A stretch of 64,000 nt of DNA from Andreprevotia lacus DSM 23236 (GCF_900176275.1 NZ_FWXD01000004.1:1-64000); one strand, 5' to 3'; shown: positions 1 through 7,997, numbered from the stretch's first letter. Notes: generated by a model not told the origin, from the letters alone. Translations and numbers: made by a program.

Positions 1-189
1 AAGGGGTATGCCCTGAGTTTGCGCCGTCGGAAGATGATCGAAGAGGCGTTTGGTTGGATCAAGACGGTGGGTGGCTTGCGCAAAACGCGACACAAGGGGC
101 TGGAGAAGCTCTCCGGGCAGGCCTTGTTCACCTTTGCGGCCTACAACCTGACACGGTTGCTGAATCTGATGCGGCCAGCGGTGGCATAG
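1..189 (+). pseudogene. IS5-type transposase, C-terminal part (cut by window edge)
   Basis: Frame 1 is open from the first base to the TAG at 187-189 and encodes 62 residues typical of the end of an IS5-family DDE transposase: an R-R-R-K-M-I-E-E-A-F-G-W stretch, which carries the final catalytic Glu region, then G-L-R-K-T-R and a closing F-A-A-Y-N-L-T-R-L-L-N segment. The catalytic Asp residues would lie upstream of the window. Whether the full transposase is intact cannot be judged. No clear right-end inverted repeat could be fixed without the left end. It marks the left border of a disturbed region that also holds two short inverted-repeat elements. Confidence 0.8.
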
Positions 190-434
190 GGATCAGTCCG
201 TCTGCCAGTTGGCCGTTGCAGAGGGAGGGGGTGAAATACCCGGCAAGATTGGCCTTGGCGTGCTTCCGGCGCCGAAAAAAATAAGGGGAAGAACATAATT
301 CGCAGGAAGTGGGGAGTTTCTCACCAGCCTGCTAGTCCCCCTGTCGCCTTTTTGGGTAGCAATGATCATGCGCCGCATATGGCGATTTCCGTCGCTTGAC
401 CTGCCTGAGTGTAAGATATTTTAGGGTCAGGTCT
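190..434. other. intergenic, no gene seen
   Basis: No convincing coding sequence lies between the transposase stop and the first inverted-repeat element. The open frames here are short and have no ribosome-binding site or recognisable protein. The tract probably contains the right end of the insertion sequence. Confidence 0.5.
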
Positions 435-524
435 CAATACTGTTTGGTTAGATGGTTTTTTCATGGGAAGTTAGCCGATGATGAGCCTTTTGATCAGCAT
501 TTTTGGCCTAACCAAACAGTGTTG
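435..524. repeat. MITE/REP-like inverted-repeat element, copy 1
   Basis: The left end CAATACTGTTTGGTTAG (435-451) is matched in reverse complement by CTAACCAAACAGTGTTG (508-524), with one mismatch. The 56-bp interior is not coding. A second copy with the same ends lies at 580-670. The flanking words GGTCTC and ACCTGTCCCC resemble flanks commonly seen at REP-type repeats mobilised by RAYT transposases; that link is inference. Confidence 0.75.
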
Positions 525-579
525 TGCCAAGTCTTTTATTTTGCGTAAGTCGAGCAGCACGGAAATAAAAAACCTGCCC

Positions 580-670
580 CAATACTGTTTGATTTAGATG
601 GTTTGGTTCAAAAAAACCGGCTACTGACGATCATTTGGATCCGCATGTTTGGCCTAACCAAACAGTATTG
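580..670. repeat. MITE/REP-like inverted-repeat element, copy 2
   Basis: The ends CAATACTGTTTGATTTAG (580-597) and CTAACCAAACAGTATTG (654-670) are near-perfect inverted repeats and match the ends of the element at 435-524. Interiors share words such as GATGGTTT and GATCA but differ elsewhere, so the copies are diverged relatives rather than a fresh duplication. Confidence 0.75.
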
Positions 671-693
671 AAACCTGTCCCCGATTTCCTTCC

Positions 694-1170
694 TCAATCA
701 ATACTGCAAGCATGCACCCACACGCCATGCGTGCCGACGTAGAAGGTGTGCAGGCTCTCCAGCGCGAGGTTGTAGGCGATGCCGCGCTGCGCTTCCGGGT
801 AGTTTCTCCCTACCATCAGATTGCCGAAGTAGTAGTTTTCCAGTGTGCTGGTGGCGCGCAAGCGTTCGGTTTTTACCCAGCCAGTGCCGGCGAGGTAGAT
901 GGGCTGGTTGGCGGTGACGAAGATTTCATCGCGTTGGTTGCTGGCCAGGTGATCGACCAGCAGCCGGGAAAAGGGCCTGTCGTGGGTCTGGCATACTTCG
1001 GCCACCCTGGCGAAGGTGTATTCGCTTTCTTCCCGTTTGTGGCCGGGCGGGGTCTGGTTGTCGGGGAAGGACAGCACCCAGTCGCCGACAGTGACGGTCT
1101 CGATGGGTTTAAGGCCTTCTTTGGTGCGAATCAGCGTGCCTGTTGCAAAGCCAAAATCCGGGTTGCTCAT
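694..1170 (-). CDS. Hint-domain protein with replaced splicing residues
   Basis: 158 residues, almost all one Hint (hedgehog/intein) domain of the kind that precedes toxin tips in polymorphic toxins. The N-terminal block G-T-L-I-R-T-K-E-G-L-K-P-I-E, the V-G-D-W-V-L-S block and the C-terminal H-T-F-Y-V-G-T-H-G-V-W-V-H block are all visible. The residue that is normally the nucleophilic Cys1 is Gly (F-G-F-A-T-G-T), and the usual terminal His-Asn is His-Ala before Cys, so self-cleavage should be lost. The ATG at 1170 follows a purine-rich AAGAGAAAA stretch. No toxin domain follows; the gene ends four residues after the Hint block, beside the repeat elements and transposase. It may be a remnant of a larger toxin or a free-standing non-splicing Hint protein. 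Confidence 0.75.
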   Translation of the reverse strand: MSNPDFGFATGTLIRTKEGLKPIETVTVGDWVLSFPDNQTPPGHKREESEYTFARVAEVCQTHDRPFSRLLVDHLASNQRDEIFVTANQPIYLAGTGWVKTERLRATSTLENYYFGNLMVGRNYPEAQRGIAYNLALESLHTFYVGTHGVWVHACSID

Positions 1171-1318
1171 GGTTGTTTTCTCTTGCCGGTTGTTGCAGAC
1201 GTTAAATGGCAGGTACTGCTAATCGGGAGTCCAAGGGCGGACCTTGTATTTTGCAAGCATCTAGTGGAGAGGAAGATGCAAAAAACAAGATTTGCCCCTA
1301 ATTTGATGCCCATTCCTG

Positions 1319-1819
1319 TTATTTGGGCTTGTCCCTTCTCATCACCTGTAAAACCACGTGGCCTTGTTCCGTCTTGATGGCGAAGAAGCAGCCTTGATGG
1401 CCTTCGGCGCTTGAAACCTCGATGCGGTGTGCTGAGCCGGTGAACTCATCGGTCAGCATGCGCAGTCTATCCATGATGATCACCACCATGTTATGGCGTG
1501 CCAGATCGAATGCGTGATGATTCCGTGTCGCGCCAAAGGGGGTTTTCAGGAAAAACCCATTCAGTGCATCGGATAAGGTCTTGCTCCAGCGGCCCTCCAT
1601 CGGGCTGCATCGTTCATACAGAAAATAGCCTTCCTCATCGCGTGCCCGCAGGCTTGCCAATATGTCTTGCTCATCCAGCTGGTCGAGGAAGGCCGAGGCC
1701 AGAACGGCTCCCCATGCTGCGCCATCAATAGCGGCCATTGCGCTCATGTAGCCACTCAATCCGGCTACGATCCAGCGTGCATCGTTTTCAGTCAAAACCT
1801 GCCCCGGGCTTTTGTTCAC
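1319..1819 (-). CDS. hypothetical protein (166 aa)
   Basis: I do not recognise this family. The protein has an Ala-rich helical first half (A-A-I-D-G-A-A-W-G-A-V-L-A-S-A-F-L-D-Q-L-D) and a C-terminal part with short beta strands ending in Q-V-M-R-R-D-K-P-K. No signal peptide or membrane segment is seen, so it is probably cytoplasmic. I chose the GTG at 1819 because it overlaps the stop of the upstream DUF2251 gene as GTGA, the pattern of translational coupling. An ATG at 1870 is in frame but would bury 55 bases in that gene. The coupling suggests the two proteins work together. Confidence 0.6.
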   Translation of the reverse strand: MNKSPGQVLTENDARWIVAGLSGYMSAMAAIDGAAWGAVLASAFLDQLDEQDILASLRARDEEGYFLYERCSPMEGRWSKTLSDALNGFFLKTPFGATRNHHAFDLARHNMVVIIMDRLRMLTDEFTGSAHRIEVSSAEGHQGCFFAIKTEQGHVVLQVMRRDKPK

Positions 1820-2223
1820 GCAAACAGGTCGGTAGCGGCTTCGTCCCAGTCGTGCGGGTGGCGGCCCCACGGGCTGTCGGCGTCGGGCGGGGGGAAGCCG
1901 CTGCGGCAGTAGCCGCGCTGGGCGGCAAAGTCGAACACGGCGTGCGGGTAGCCGTTGATGAGCAGCACGGCCTTGCTGTGACAGGTGGACCAGCCGATTT
2001 TCACTTCAGACGGCAGGTTGCGGTCGCTGACGTTGGCGACGTTGTAGATGTGCAGCGCGTCTTCGATCGGGCCGTCGTTGCGGCTGGTGTCGAGGGCGTA
2101 GAAGTAACCGGTTTCGGCATCGTCTTCAAACACGGCGGAATAGGGGCCGGCCGGGGCGGGGGCTTCCACCACGGTGGGTTCGCCCACTTGCAGGGTTTCG
2201 ACGGCGGTGACGTGGATGGGCAT
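1816..2223 (-). CDS. DUF2251 family protein
   Basis: 135 residues matching DUF2251, a family of unknown function. The family hallmark V-F-E-D-D-A-E-T-G-Y-F-Y-A-L-D is present at about residues 31-45, followed by I-E-D-A-L-H-I-Y-N-V-A-N-V. The C-terminal half holds K-I-G-W-S-T-C-H-S-K-A-V-L-L-I-N-G-Y-P-H. The ATG at 2223 gives the length usual for the family; an in-frame ATG at 2685 would add a compositionally non-coding extension. It is the upstream member of a GTGA-coupled pair with the 166-residue gene that follows. No signal peptide is visible. Function cannot be assigned. Confidence 0.75.
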   Translation of the reverse strand: MPIHVTAVETLQVGEPTVVEAPAPAGPYSAVFEDDAETGYFYALDTSRNDGPIEDALHIYNVANVSDRNLPSEVKIGWSTCHSKAVLLINGYPHAVFDFAAQRGYCRSGFPPPDADSPWGRHPHDWDEAATDLFA

Positions 2224-2345
2224 GGCAATCCTGGCGCGTTGGCGTTGTGCCCATGGTATACGCGCTGGCTGGCTTACGCAGTGCTGAATTTGGTCAGGCG
2301 AGGGGGTGTTGCGCAAATGTCTTCGCCGAGGTGCTTCCGGTTGGG

Positions 2346-2726
2346 TTACTCGACCAGCGCGGCAGCCTGGCGGCGCACTTCCTGCCACACCAGCAGCAGC
2401 GGCAGGCCGAACAGCAGCAGGGTGCTGCCCAGCCAGAGGGCGGCAATGGCGTATTGGCCCTGCCAAGCGTAGAGTAGGCCAATGGCTTGCAGCAACAGCA
2501 GGCCGAGTGGTTTGCGTTCGCTCAGCATGAAGGCACCCTTGGCCCCCAGCAGCAAGCTGGTGCAGTAGCAGGCCGGGTTGACGATGGCGGACGGTGGTGA
2601 ATTCCTGAACAGGATCTCGGGCGGCACCAGCGCAAAGTCGAATGCGCCGATTACGCCAACCCCGACCAGCAGCCAGGCGCAGCAATCAGACAGGCAGAAC
2701 AGCAGGTGGATGGGCCGGCGCTGCAT
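2346..2726 (-). CDS. small inner-membrane protein
   Basis: 126 residues with about four hydrophobic segments, for example L-L-F-C-L-S-D-C-C-A-W-L-L-V-G-V-G near the N terminus and the Leu-rich L-W-L-G-S-T-L-L-L-F-G-L-P-L-L-L-V near the C terminus, so an integral membrane protein. The ATG at 2726 overlaps the stop of the upstream gene (TGATG), which decides the start and implies one transcript with it. Family not recognised. Confidence 0.6.
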   Translation of the reverse strand: MQRRPIHLLFCLSDCCAWLLVGVGVIGAFDFALVPPEILFRNSPPSAIVNPACYCTSLLLGAKGAFMLSERKPLGLLLLQAIGLLYAWQGQYAIAALWLGSTLLLFGLPLLLVWQEVRRQAAALVE

Positions 2727-3706
2727 CAGCCGGCCGCCGGGATGGGGAACTGCAGCGCCAGCGCGCAGGCGTAGAAGGCGAGGGTGGCGTGGCAAAGCAG
2801 GCTGTGCCCATTGACGCGACGGGTTTCGGGGGCGATGGCGTACAGCGCCAGCCCGGCCAGGGCAGTCAGCAGCAGGGCGCTAGGCCAGCAGGCGAGCAGG
2901 GCTTGGCTGTTGGCATGTTGCAGCTTTGGGCGGGCTGCAGCCATGGCGGTGACCCACAGCGGCAGGCTGAGGTCATGGTAAATCCAGTCGCCACCGCGCT
3001 GGTCGGTGCCGATGCGGAAGTCGTTTGCGCCGCGCCAGCGCAACAGCAGTACCAGCGGCAGCAAGGGCAACGCCACCAGGGCCAGCACGCGCTGCAGGCC
3101 AGGCAGGGGCAGGTACTGCAAGAAGAACATCAGCAGGCCCGTCAGCGATAGCAGGCCGGCCAGCAGGCGGGTGGCAAACCAGCGATGTTGCTGGCGGCGC
3201 TCGGCCGGGGTGGCCCAGGCTTCGTCCCATGGCTCCAGCGGCGGCGGGGTATCGAGCAGGTGGCGCTCGCCGGTGGTCAGGTCGGGCAGTGGTGCCAGCC
3301 AGTGGCGCAGGCCGTCGTCCACTGGCCAGGGCCAGCGGATGTTGCGTACCCAGTCGTGCGCGCGGTACTGCAGTTGCAGCATGGTGCCGCCATAGCCGTC
3401 CTGCTGCAGCCGGTAGCCGCGCAAGTCGTCACGCCGTATGCGACGGCGGCGCCAGGCGCACTGCAGGTCGAGTGTGTGTTCATCCAGCACGATCTGCCCC
3501 AGCAGCGATTCGATCCATAGCATGCCGCCGCCGAGCAGCGCTGTGATCAATAGCGCGCGCGGGTCGCGCAGCAGGGCGCCTTCGTCGGCCAGATACCACA
3601 TGAGCCATGCCCATAGCAGCGCCAGCGGCGGCAACGCCAGCCAGCGCGTCAGCCGGGCAGAGGGCGAGGCATAGCGCAGCGGGTAGGGTGAGGGCGGGGT
3701 GTGCAT
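2726..3706 (-). CDS. membrane protein with soluble central domain (paralogue of 25505-26452)
   Basis: 326 residues. Two hydrophobic segments sit near the N terminus (L-A-L-P-P-L-A-L-L-W-A-W-L-M and L-L-I-T-A-L-L-G-G-G-M-L-W), then a charged domain of about 130 residues with L-D-L-Q-C-A-W-R-R-R-R-I-R-R-D-D-L-R-G-Y-R, then four or more segments in the second half. The layout, the R-R-I-R-R-D/S-x-R-x-Y-R motif and the closing Ala/Leu helices are shared with the gene at 25505-26452, so the two are paralogues. The ATG at 3706 was preferred over one at 3778 because the intervening Thr/Ser-rich stretch looks non-coding. Downstream it overlaps the small membrane protein gene. Role unknown; a PH-like domain protein is one possibility. 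Confidence 0.6.
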   Translation of the reverse strand: MHTPPSPYPLRYASPSARLTRWLALPPLALLWAWLMWYLADEGALLRDPRALLITALLGGGMLWIESLLGQIVLDEHTLDLQCAWRRRRIRRDDLRGYRLQQDGYGGTMLQLQYRAHDWVRNIRWPWPVDDGLRHWLAPLPDLTTGERHLLDTPPPLEPWDEAWATPAERRQQHRWFATRLLAGLLSLTGLLMFFLQYLPLPGLQRVLALVALPLLPLVLLLRWRGANDFRIGTDQRGGDWIYHDLSLPLWVTAMAAARPKLQHANSQALLACWPSALLLTALAGLALYAIAPETRRVNGHSLLCHATLAFYACALALQFPIPAAG

Positions 3707-3950
3707 GTATTGCACTTTAGCGCTCGTGTTCGTGCTTGTGCCACTGGTAGTGGGGCGGGGTGTTGTTTGGCGCGCCAAGGCGGCTGCGTCCGCTCAGCGG
3801 TTGGGGTGTGAGTGTGTTCTCTGTACATCACGGTAAAGCGTTACAGCATGCTTTTGACATTTTTACACCGGTATACTGACGCACTGCCATACGGTTGCTA
3901 GCAGATTGCTGATTTTTAATTGCATTTTTCCTCATTTTGGAGGCATTTAC

Positions 3951-6266
3951 ATGCAAAACTGTTTTCAATTGTCTGCACGCGCTGGTGTGGCAGGCATGTT
4001 GCTGGCTGGCCTGCTGGCGGCGAGTGGCGCGCAGGCGGCGGTGAGCACGGGCACGATGAGCGTGCCGCGCATGTTCGGTCAGGCGAACAAGATGGCCGAT
4101 GGCCGGGTGATGCTGACCGGGGGCGAGGCGCAGCCGGGTACGCCGGTGTACAACAGCGTGGATATGTATGACCCGAACATGGGCATCTTCGTGCCATTCA
4201 CCCCCATGCTGCAGGCGCGCGCCGAGCACGGCGCGGTGACCCTGGCCGATGGCCGCGTGCTGGTGGTGGGGGGCTCGATTGCCAACAACCCGGCGCTGGT
4301 GGGCACGGCCAGTGCGGAAATCTTCGACATGGCCACCGGCCAGTGGACGGCGACGGGCAGCATGAATGCGCCGCGCTGGCGCGTGCTGGCGCGGTTGTTG
4401 CCGGATGGCCGGGTATTCGTGATTGCCAAGGATGGCACTGGCGAGCCGGCCTTTGCCGAGGTGTATGACCCGCAGACCGGCACTTTTACCAAGACCGGCA
4501 ATATGTTGACGCTGTCGGGCTGGCATGGCCTGGTGGTGCTGGCCGATGGCCGGGTGCTGAAGCTGGGTGGCTATGGCGATACCGGTGGCGGCGTGTATGG
4601 CTATCTGAACAAGGCCGAGGTGTGGAGCCCGGTCACCAATCAGTGGACGGCCACCGGCAACCTGATCGAGGCGCGGCAGGAGGTCAAACCGGTGCTGCTG
4701 GCCGATGGCCGCGTGCTGGTGGCGGGCGGGCGCAACCAGTCGTCGCTGGCCAGTGCGGAAATCTATGACCCGGCCACCGGCACCTTCTCGGCTGCGCCGG
4801 CCATGCCGGCGGCAATCAGCCCGGTGGATTATGCGGTGGGGCTGCCCGGCGGCGATGTGCTGTTGTCCGGCACGTTTTATAACGGCCTGATACGTTACAA
4901 CGCGCAGGCGGGCAACTGGAGCGTGGCCGGCCCCAAGCGCCTGAAATCGCGCGAAGGCACGGCGACGGTGCTGAATGACGGCACCCTGCTGCTGGCCGGT
5001 GGCACCGAGCAGAATGCGGCGTCGAACTATGCCGAGCTGTTCGAACCGGCCTGCCAGACGCAAAGCCTGGAAGCCATCCCCGGCGTGATCAATCTGCCCA
5101 GCGATGGCGGCAGCGCCAGCCTGACGTTGAGCGGCGCCGCCGGTTGCCACTTTGAAGTGGCGGGCACCTGGCCTGGCTGGCTGCAAGCCGGCGCGCCCAA
5201 CCCGCAGCAGGTGCCGCCCAGCGGCTATGCGGCAGTCGGCTTTGCCACCACCAGCGGCAACAACTCGCTGACCCCGCGCAGCGCCACTTTCTATGTGGGC
5301 AACAACCTGGTGACGGTGACGCAGGCGGCCTCGACCTCCTGCACCAGCCAGCCCACGCTGTCGGGCACGTTCTCTTACGCTGCAACGGCCAGCAGCGGCA
5401 CGCTGAACGTGAACGCCAGCGCGGCCTGCCCGTGGACGCTGACCGGCATGCCGGCGTGGTTCACGCTCAGCAGCGCGAGCGGCACTGGCAGTGCGGCGGT
5501 GAACTACAACGTGGCGGTCAATACCGGCGCGGCACGCACTGGCGGCATCGCCGTGGTTGCACAGGGTGTCAGCAACAGCTACACCCTCACCCAGAGCGCA
5601 CCGGCCAGTTGCCCGACTGCCCCGGTACTCAGCCCGACCAATGTCAGCCTGGCTGCGGCCGGTGGCAGTACCACCATCAGCGTGAGCGCGGCAGCCACCT
5701 GCACCTGGACAGCCAGCGTGCCGAGCTGGGCCGCCATCACCTCGGCCAGCAGCGGCACCGGCAATGGCAGCTTCACCTTCAGCGTGCCGGCCAACACCAC
5801 CACCAGCACACGCAGCGGCAGCGGCAGCGTGCAGGGGCCGGGCGTGGCGTCGACCTTCAACGTCAACCAGGCGGCCAGCGGCAGCGGCTGCACCACGCCT
5901 GCTGCGCAGCCGATCAACAGCGGCGTGCCGGTGAATGGCAATCTGCTGGCCAACGCCTGCAGCTATGGCCTGCGCGGCAGCGGTTATTACACCGACCGCT
6001 ACAGCTTTAACGCCACGCCGGGCAACAAGGTGACGATCACGCTCAATTCATCGGCGTTTGACACCTATGTGTTCCTGCTCGACCCGAGCGGCAAGCAGCT
6101 CACCTTCAACGATGACAGCGGCGGCAGCACCAACTCGCGCATTCCGGCCAACAGCGGCACCTTTACGCTGCCGGCCGGCGCAGCGGGCAGCTACAGCATC
6201 CAGGTGACCAGCTATTCCACCGGCAAGACCGGTGCATACAGCCTGAACCTGAGCGTGACCCCGTAA
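3951..6266 (+). CDS. secreted kelch-repeat protein with BACON and PPC domains
   Basis: 771 residues. A signal peptide (A-G-V-A-G-M-L-L-A-G-L-L-A-A-S-G-A-Q-A) opens the protein. Residues about 20-360 form a kelch beta-propeller: the turn L-x-D-G-R-V-L-x-x-G-G recurs about seven times, in D-G-R-V-M-L-T-G-G, D-G-R-V-L-V-V-G-G, D-G-R-V-L-K-L-G-G and others. Then come about three BACON-like beta domains, marked by A-C-P-W-T-L-T-G-M-P-A-W-F and T-C-T-W-T-A-S-V-P-S-W-A. The C terminus is a PPC domain (Y-T-D-R-Y-S-F-N-A, F-D-T-Y-V-F-L-L-D, N-D-D-S-G-G). PPC domains are usually trimmed from exported proteins. The ATG at 3951 has a GGAGG site at 3939; an earlier ATG at 3906 lacks one. Probably an extracellular carbohydrate- or surface-binding protein; no enzyme domain is seen. 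A strong terminator follows. Confidence 0.85.
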   Translation: MQNCFQLSARAGVAGMLLAGLLAASGAQAAVSTGTMSVPRMFGQANKMADGRVMLTGGEAQPGTPVYNSVDMYDPNMGIFVPFTPMLQARAEHGAVTLADGRVLVVGGSIANNPALVGTASAEIFDMATGQWTATGSMNAPRWRVLARLLPDGRVFVIAKDGTGEPAFAEVYDPQTGTFTKTGNMLTLSGWHGLVVLADGRVLKLGGYGDTGGGVYGYLNKAEVWSPVTNQWTATGNLIEARQEVKPVLLADGRVLVAGGRNQSSLASAEIYDPATGTFSAAPAMPAAISPVDYAVGLPGGDVLLSGTFYNGLIRYNAQAGNWSVAGPKRLKSREGTATVLNDGTLLLAGGTEQNAASNYAELFEPACQTQSLEAIPGVINLPSDGGSASLTLSGAAGCHFEVAGTWPGWLQAGAPNPQQVPPSGYAAVGFATTSGNNSLTPRSATFYVGNNLVTVTQAASTSCTSQPTLSGTFSYAATASSGTLNVNASAACPWTLTGMPAWFTLSSASGTGSAAVNYNVAVNTGAARTGGIAVVAQGVSNSYTLTQSAPASCPTAPVLSPTNVSLAAAGGSTTISVSAAATCTWTASVPSWAAITSASSGTGNGSFTFSVPANTTTSTRSGSGSVQGPGVASTFNVNQAASGSGCTTPAAQPINSGVPVNGNLLANACSYGLRGSGYYTDRYSFNATPGNKVTITLNSSAFDTYVFLLDPSGKQLTFNDDSGGSTNSRIPANSGTFTLPAGAAGSYSIQVTSYSTGKTGAYSLNLSVTP

Positions 6267-6287
6267 GCACGGCCACGCAGCAGCACA

Positions 6288-6320
6288 ACCCCGGCAACCG
6301 CAAGGTGCCGGGGTTTTTTG
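6288..6320 (+). terminator. rho-independent terminator of the kelch gene
   Basis: A perfect 10-bp stem, AACCCCGGCA / TGCCGGGGTT, with a nine-base loop is followed by a T run. It lies 22 bases after the stop codon and just before the convergent gene at 6328. Confidence 0.9.
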
Positions 6321-6327
6321 TTGCCGG

Positions 6328-6762
6328 CTACCAGTCGCGGCTGCATTGCCAGCTGCTGTGCAGGGTGTAGCTGCAGTCATTCAAGCCCGGGCCGCTATAG
6401 TCGAAGGCCAGGTTGAATTGCTGGCCATCGGCGGCGGACGTATAACGGAGCCCGACGCCGGCTGGCATCTGCGGCAGGCGGGCCAGACTGCCCGGCACCA
6501 GTTGCGCCAGCGTAGCGGGGTAGCGGCCGTGTTGCTGGCGGTATTGCGCCAACGCCTGCGGCACGCCTGCCAGCACGTGCAGCGCTTGCGTAGCGACCGG
6601 GCCTTCGCCGGGCTCATCCAGCCACGGTTTGTTGGGGTTGCCCAGCCAGTCGGCGCACCAGCTCGCACCCAGCAGTAACGCCAGCAAGGCGGGGGCGATC
6701 AAGCAGCGCTGCCAGTAGCTGCTGCGTTGCCAGCGCAGCTGGATGTGTTGCGCGATGTTCAA
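6328..6762 (-). CDS. membrane-anchored hypothetical protein
   Basis: 144 residues. One transmembrane segment near the N terminus (C-L-I-A-P-A-L-L-A-L-L-L-G-A-S-W-C-A) is followed by a soluble domain with Q-Y-R-Q-Q-H-G-R-Y-P-A-T-L-A-Q-L and a closing Y-T-L-H-S-S-W-Q-C. This last part resembles the soluble part of the gene at 56881-57402 (Q-Y-Q-R-L-Y-Q-H-P-P-R-T-L-A-E-A), so they are probably distant relatives. It also resembles the tail region of pilin-like proteins, but no prepilin site is seen. No ATG lies in frame near the beginning; a TTG at 6762 with GGGAG eight bases upstream is the best start. Confidence 0.55.
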   Translation of the reverse strand: MNIAQHIQLRWQRSSYWQRCLIAPALLALLLGASWCADWLGNPNKPWLDEPGEGPVATQALHVLAGVPQALAQYRQQHGRYPATLAQLVPGSLARLPQMPAGVGLRYTSAADGQQFNLAFDYSGPGLNDCSYTLHSSWQCSRDW

Positions 6763-6909
6763 TGCGGTCTCCCGGTCTGTTGCCGTGATGATGCCATCAT
6801 CGCCTGTTATGTACCCGCTACCGTCATCTGCGGGTGAGCCGGCATCCTGCACCCGGCACAGCCGGGCGCGCACGGGTTTGTGAGGGTGAAACCACGGCGC
6901 TTTCTGATT

Positions 6910-6961
6910 GATTTCATCCCCCCGCCCTCGCCGCCGCGAGGGGGCCTCGCTGCGCTCGTCA
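6910..6961 (-). repeat. dispersed GC-rich repeat, copy 1
   Basis: Read on the minus strand this tract closely matches 20433-20486: both hold TGACGAGC, then a GCGGCGAGGGCGGGGGGA core, then GAAATC or GGAATC. The copies differ at a handful of positions. This copy lies in the intergenic region between the genes at 6328 and 7014; the other lies inside the FMN riboswitch insertion. Confidence 0.65.
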
Positions 6962-7013
6962 GTGGCAGGCGGCAGGGCTTTGAAAATCAAGCGTTTAAAT
7001 GCATGGCAGGCGC

Positions 7014-7430
7014 TTAGCGCCGGAGCCGGCGCGGCGGGTAGACCAGCCGGTGCACCAGCCGGGCCAGCGCCTTGCTGTGGTAGTAGTCGATGCACTGGTT
7101 GACGGTGAAATCGCCCGGGATGGAGCCACTGGCCTGGACGCTGAGTGCGCGGGCGGTTTCGCGGCGCAGGCGGGCGTAGGCCTCCAGCCCCTGGTTGCCA
7201 TAGTCCAGAAAGGCCCACATGGCGTGGCCGGCTTCTGCCTGCAGGTGCGGGTCGGTGGTGATCCGGCCGATGCAATGTGCCAGCGCGTAGTTCTTCAGCA
7301 GCTCGGTCTGGCTGTAGCGGTCGGTCAGCGGCATGCCGTAGTCGCGCTCGGCGCTGGCGCTGGCGGCGTGGGCCAGCGCGGGCAGCAGCAAGAGCGCGGC
7401 AAGCAGGCTGCCGGGTGGGGTGAGCTTCAT
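7014..7430 (-). CDS. Tai4-like T6SS amidase immunity protein
   Basis: 138 residues with a signal peptide (L-L-A-A-L-L-L-L-P-A-L-A-H-A). The mature part has the features of the Tai4 family, periplasmic inhibitors of the type VI amidase Tae4: K-N-Y-A-L-A-H-C-I-G near residue 45 and the late block V-N-Q-C-I-D-Y-Y-H-S-K-A-L near residue 115, with the two cysteines that family members use. Periplasmic location fits, since Tae4 cuts peptidoglycan there. No Tae4-type amidase gene is adjacent, so this is an orphan immunity gene. The ATG at 7430 gives a clean signal peptide. Assignment rests on motif recall, not a search. Confidence 0.65.
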   Translation of the reverse strand: MKLTPPGSLLAALLLLPALAHAASASAERDYGMPLTDRYSQTELLKNYALAHCIGRITTDPHLQAEAGHAMWAFLDYGNQGLEAYARLRRETARALSVQASGSIPGDFTVNQCIDYYHSKALARLVHRLVYPPRRLRR

Positions 7431-7681
7431 GATGGCTTCCTGTGGTGTGGTGCCGCGCAGTGGCGGGGCTGGCGCATGCCTGGCTGCGTCGCACCGGCTT
7501 GAGTGCTGGCACCGGCAGGCCGGGATGCGCCACATCTTTCGGCATGCTGCCTGTTTTTGCAGCCTCGCTGATTTTCTGTTGTGATTTTCCTTGCTGATTT
7601 GTAATATTAATGTTGCATGCTGTGAAAGAATATTTTGTGGCCGGCTGCATTCATGTGGCCATTTCAGGTGCGGGCAGTGGC

Positions 7682-7948
7682 ATGAAGCGTGTGTACAAGC
7701 TCTATTGGGTGGTCTGTGCCGTGTTTGGCGCATTGATCGTGCTGGCCTTGCTGGGCAGCGTGTATGGCTATACCCCGTATGCCTTGCCGCTGGTGATTTA
7801 CCTGTCGGCGCTGGGGGCGGGGGCGCTGGCTGCTGTCGGCATGCTGCTGGTCATCATCCAGCAGGTAGAGCGCCGCGCCGCGCGCGAGGCCCCGCCGCAA
7901 TACATACCACCGCCGCGCAATGCCCGCGAGGCGCCGCCGCGCCGCTGA
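7682..7948 (+). CDS. small two-helix membrane protein with Arg/Pro-rich tail
   Basis: 88 residues. Two transmembrane segments (Y-W-V-V-C-A-V-F-G-A-L-I-V-L-A-L-L and L-S-A-L-G-A-G-A-L-A-A-V-G-M-L-L-V-I-I) are followed by a basic, proline-rich tail ending N-A-R-E-A-P-P-R-R. The last 38 bases of the gene, including its stop, are identical to the end of the gene at 9481-9903. The family is not recognised. Confidence 0.65.
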   Translation: MKRVYKLYWVVCAVFGALIVLALLGSVYGYTPYALPLVIYLSALGAGALAAVGMLLVIIQQVERRAAREAPPQYIPPPRNAREAPPRR

Positions 7949-7949
7949 G
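7912..7949 (+). repeat. 38-bp identical gene-end repeat, copy 1
   Basis: Bases 7912-7949 are identical to 9867-9904. Each copy encodes P-R-N-A-R-E-A-P-P-R-R and the stop codon of its gene. Confidence 0.9.
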
Positions 7950-7997
7950 CTGTGGCCCGGCGCCTGCCCGGCCATCTTCCCTTGATGATGGAGTGCT

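Noticed and set aside
3854-3877. TTGACA (3854-3859) and TATACT (3872-3877) upstream of the kelch gene as a sigma-70 promoter
   Set aside because: The boxes are only 12 bases apart instead of 16-18, so they do not form a normal promoter pair.
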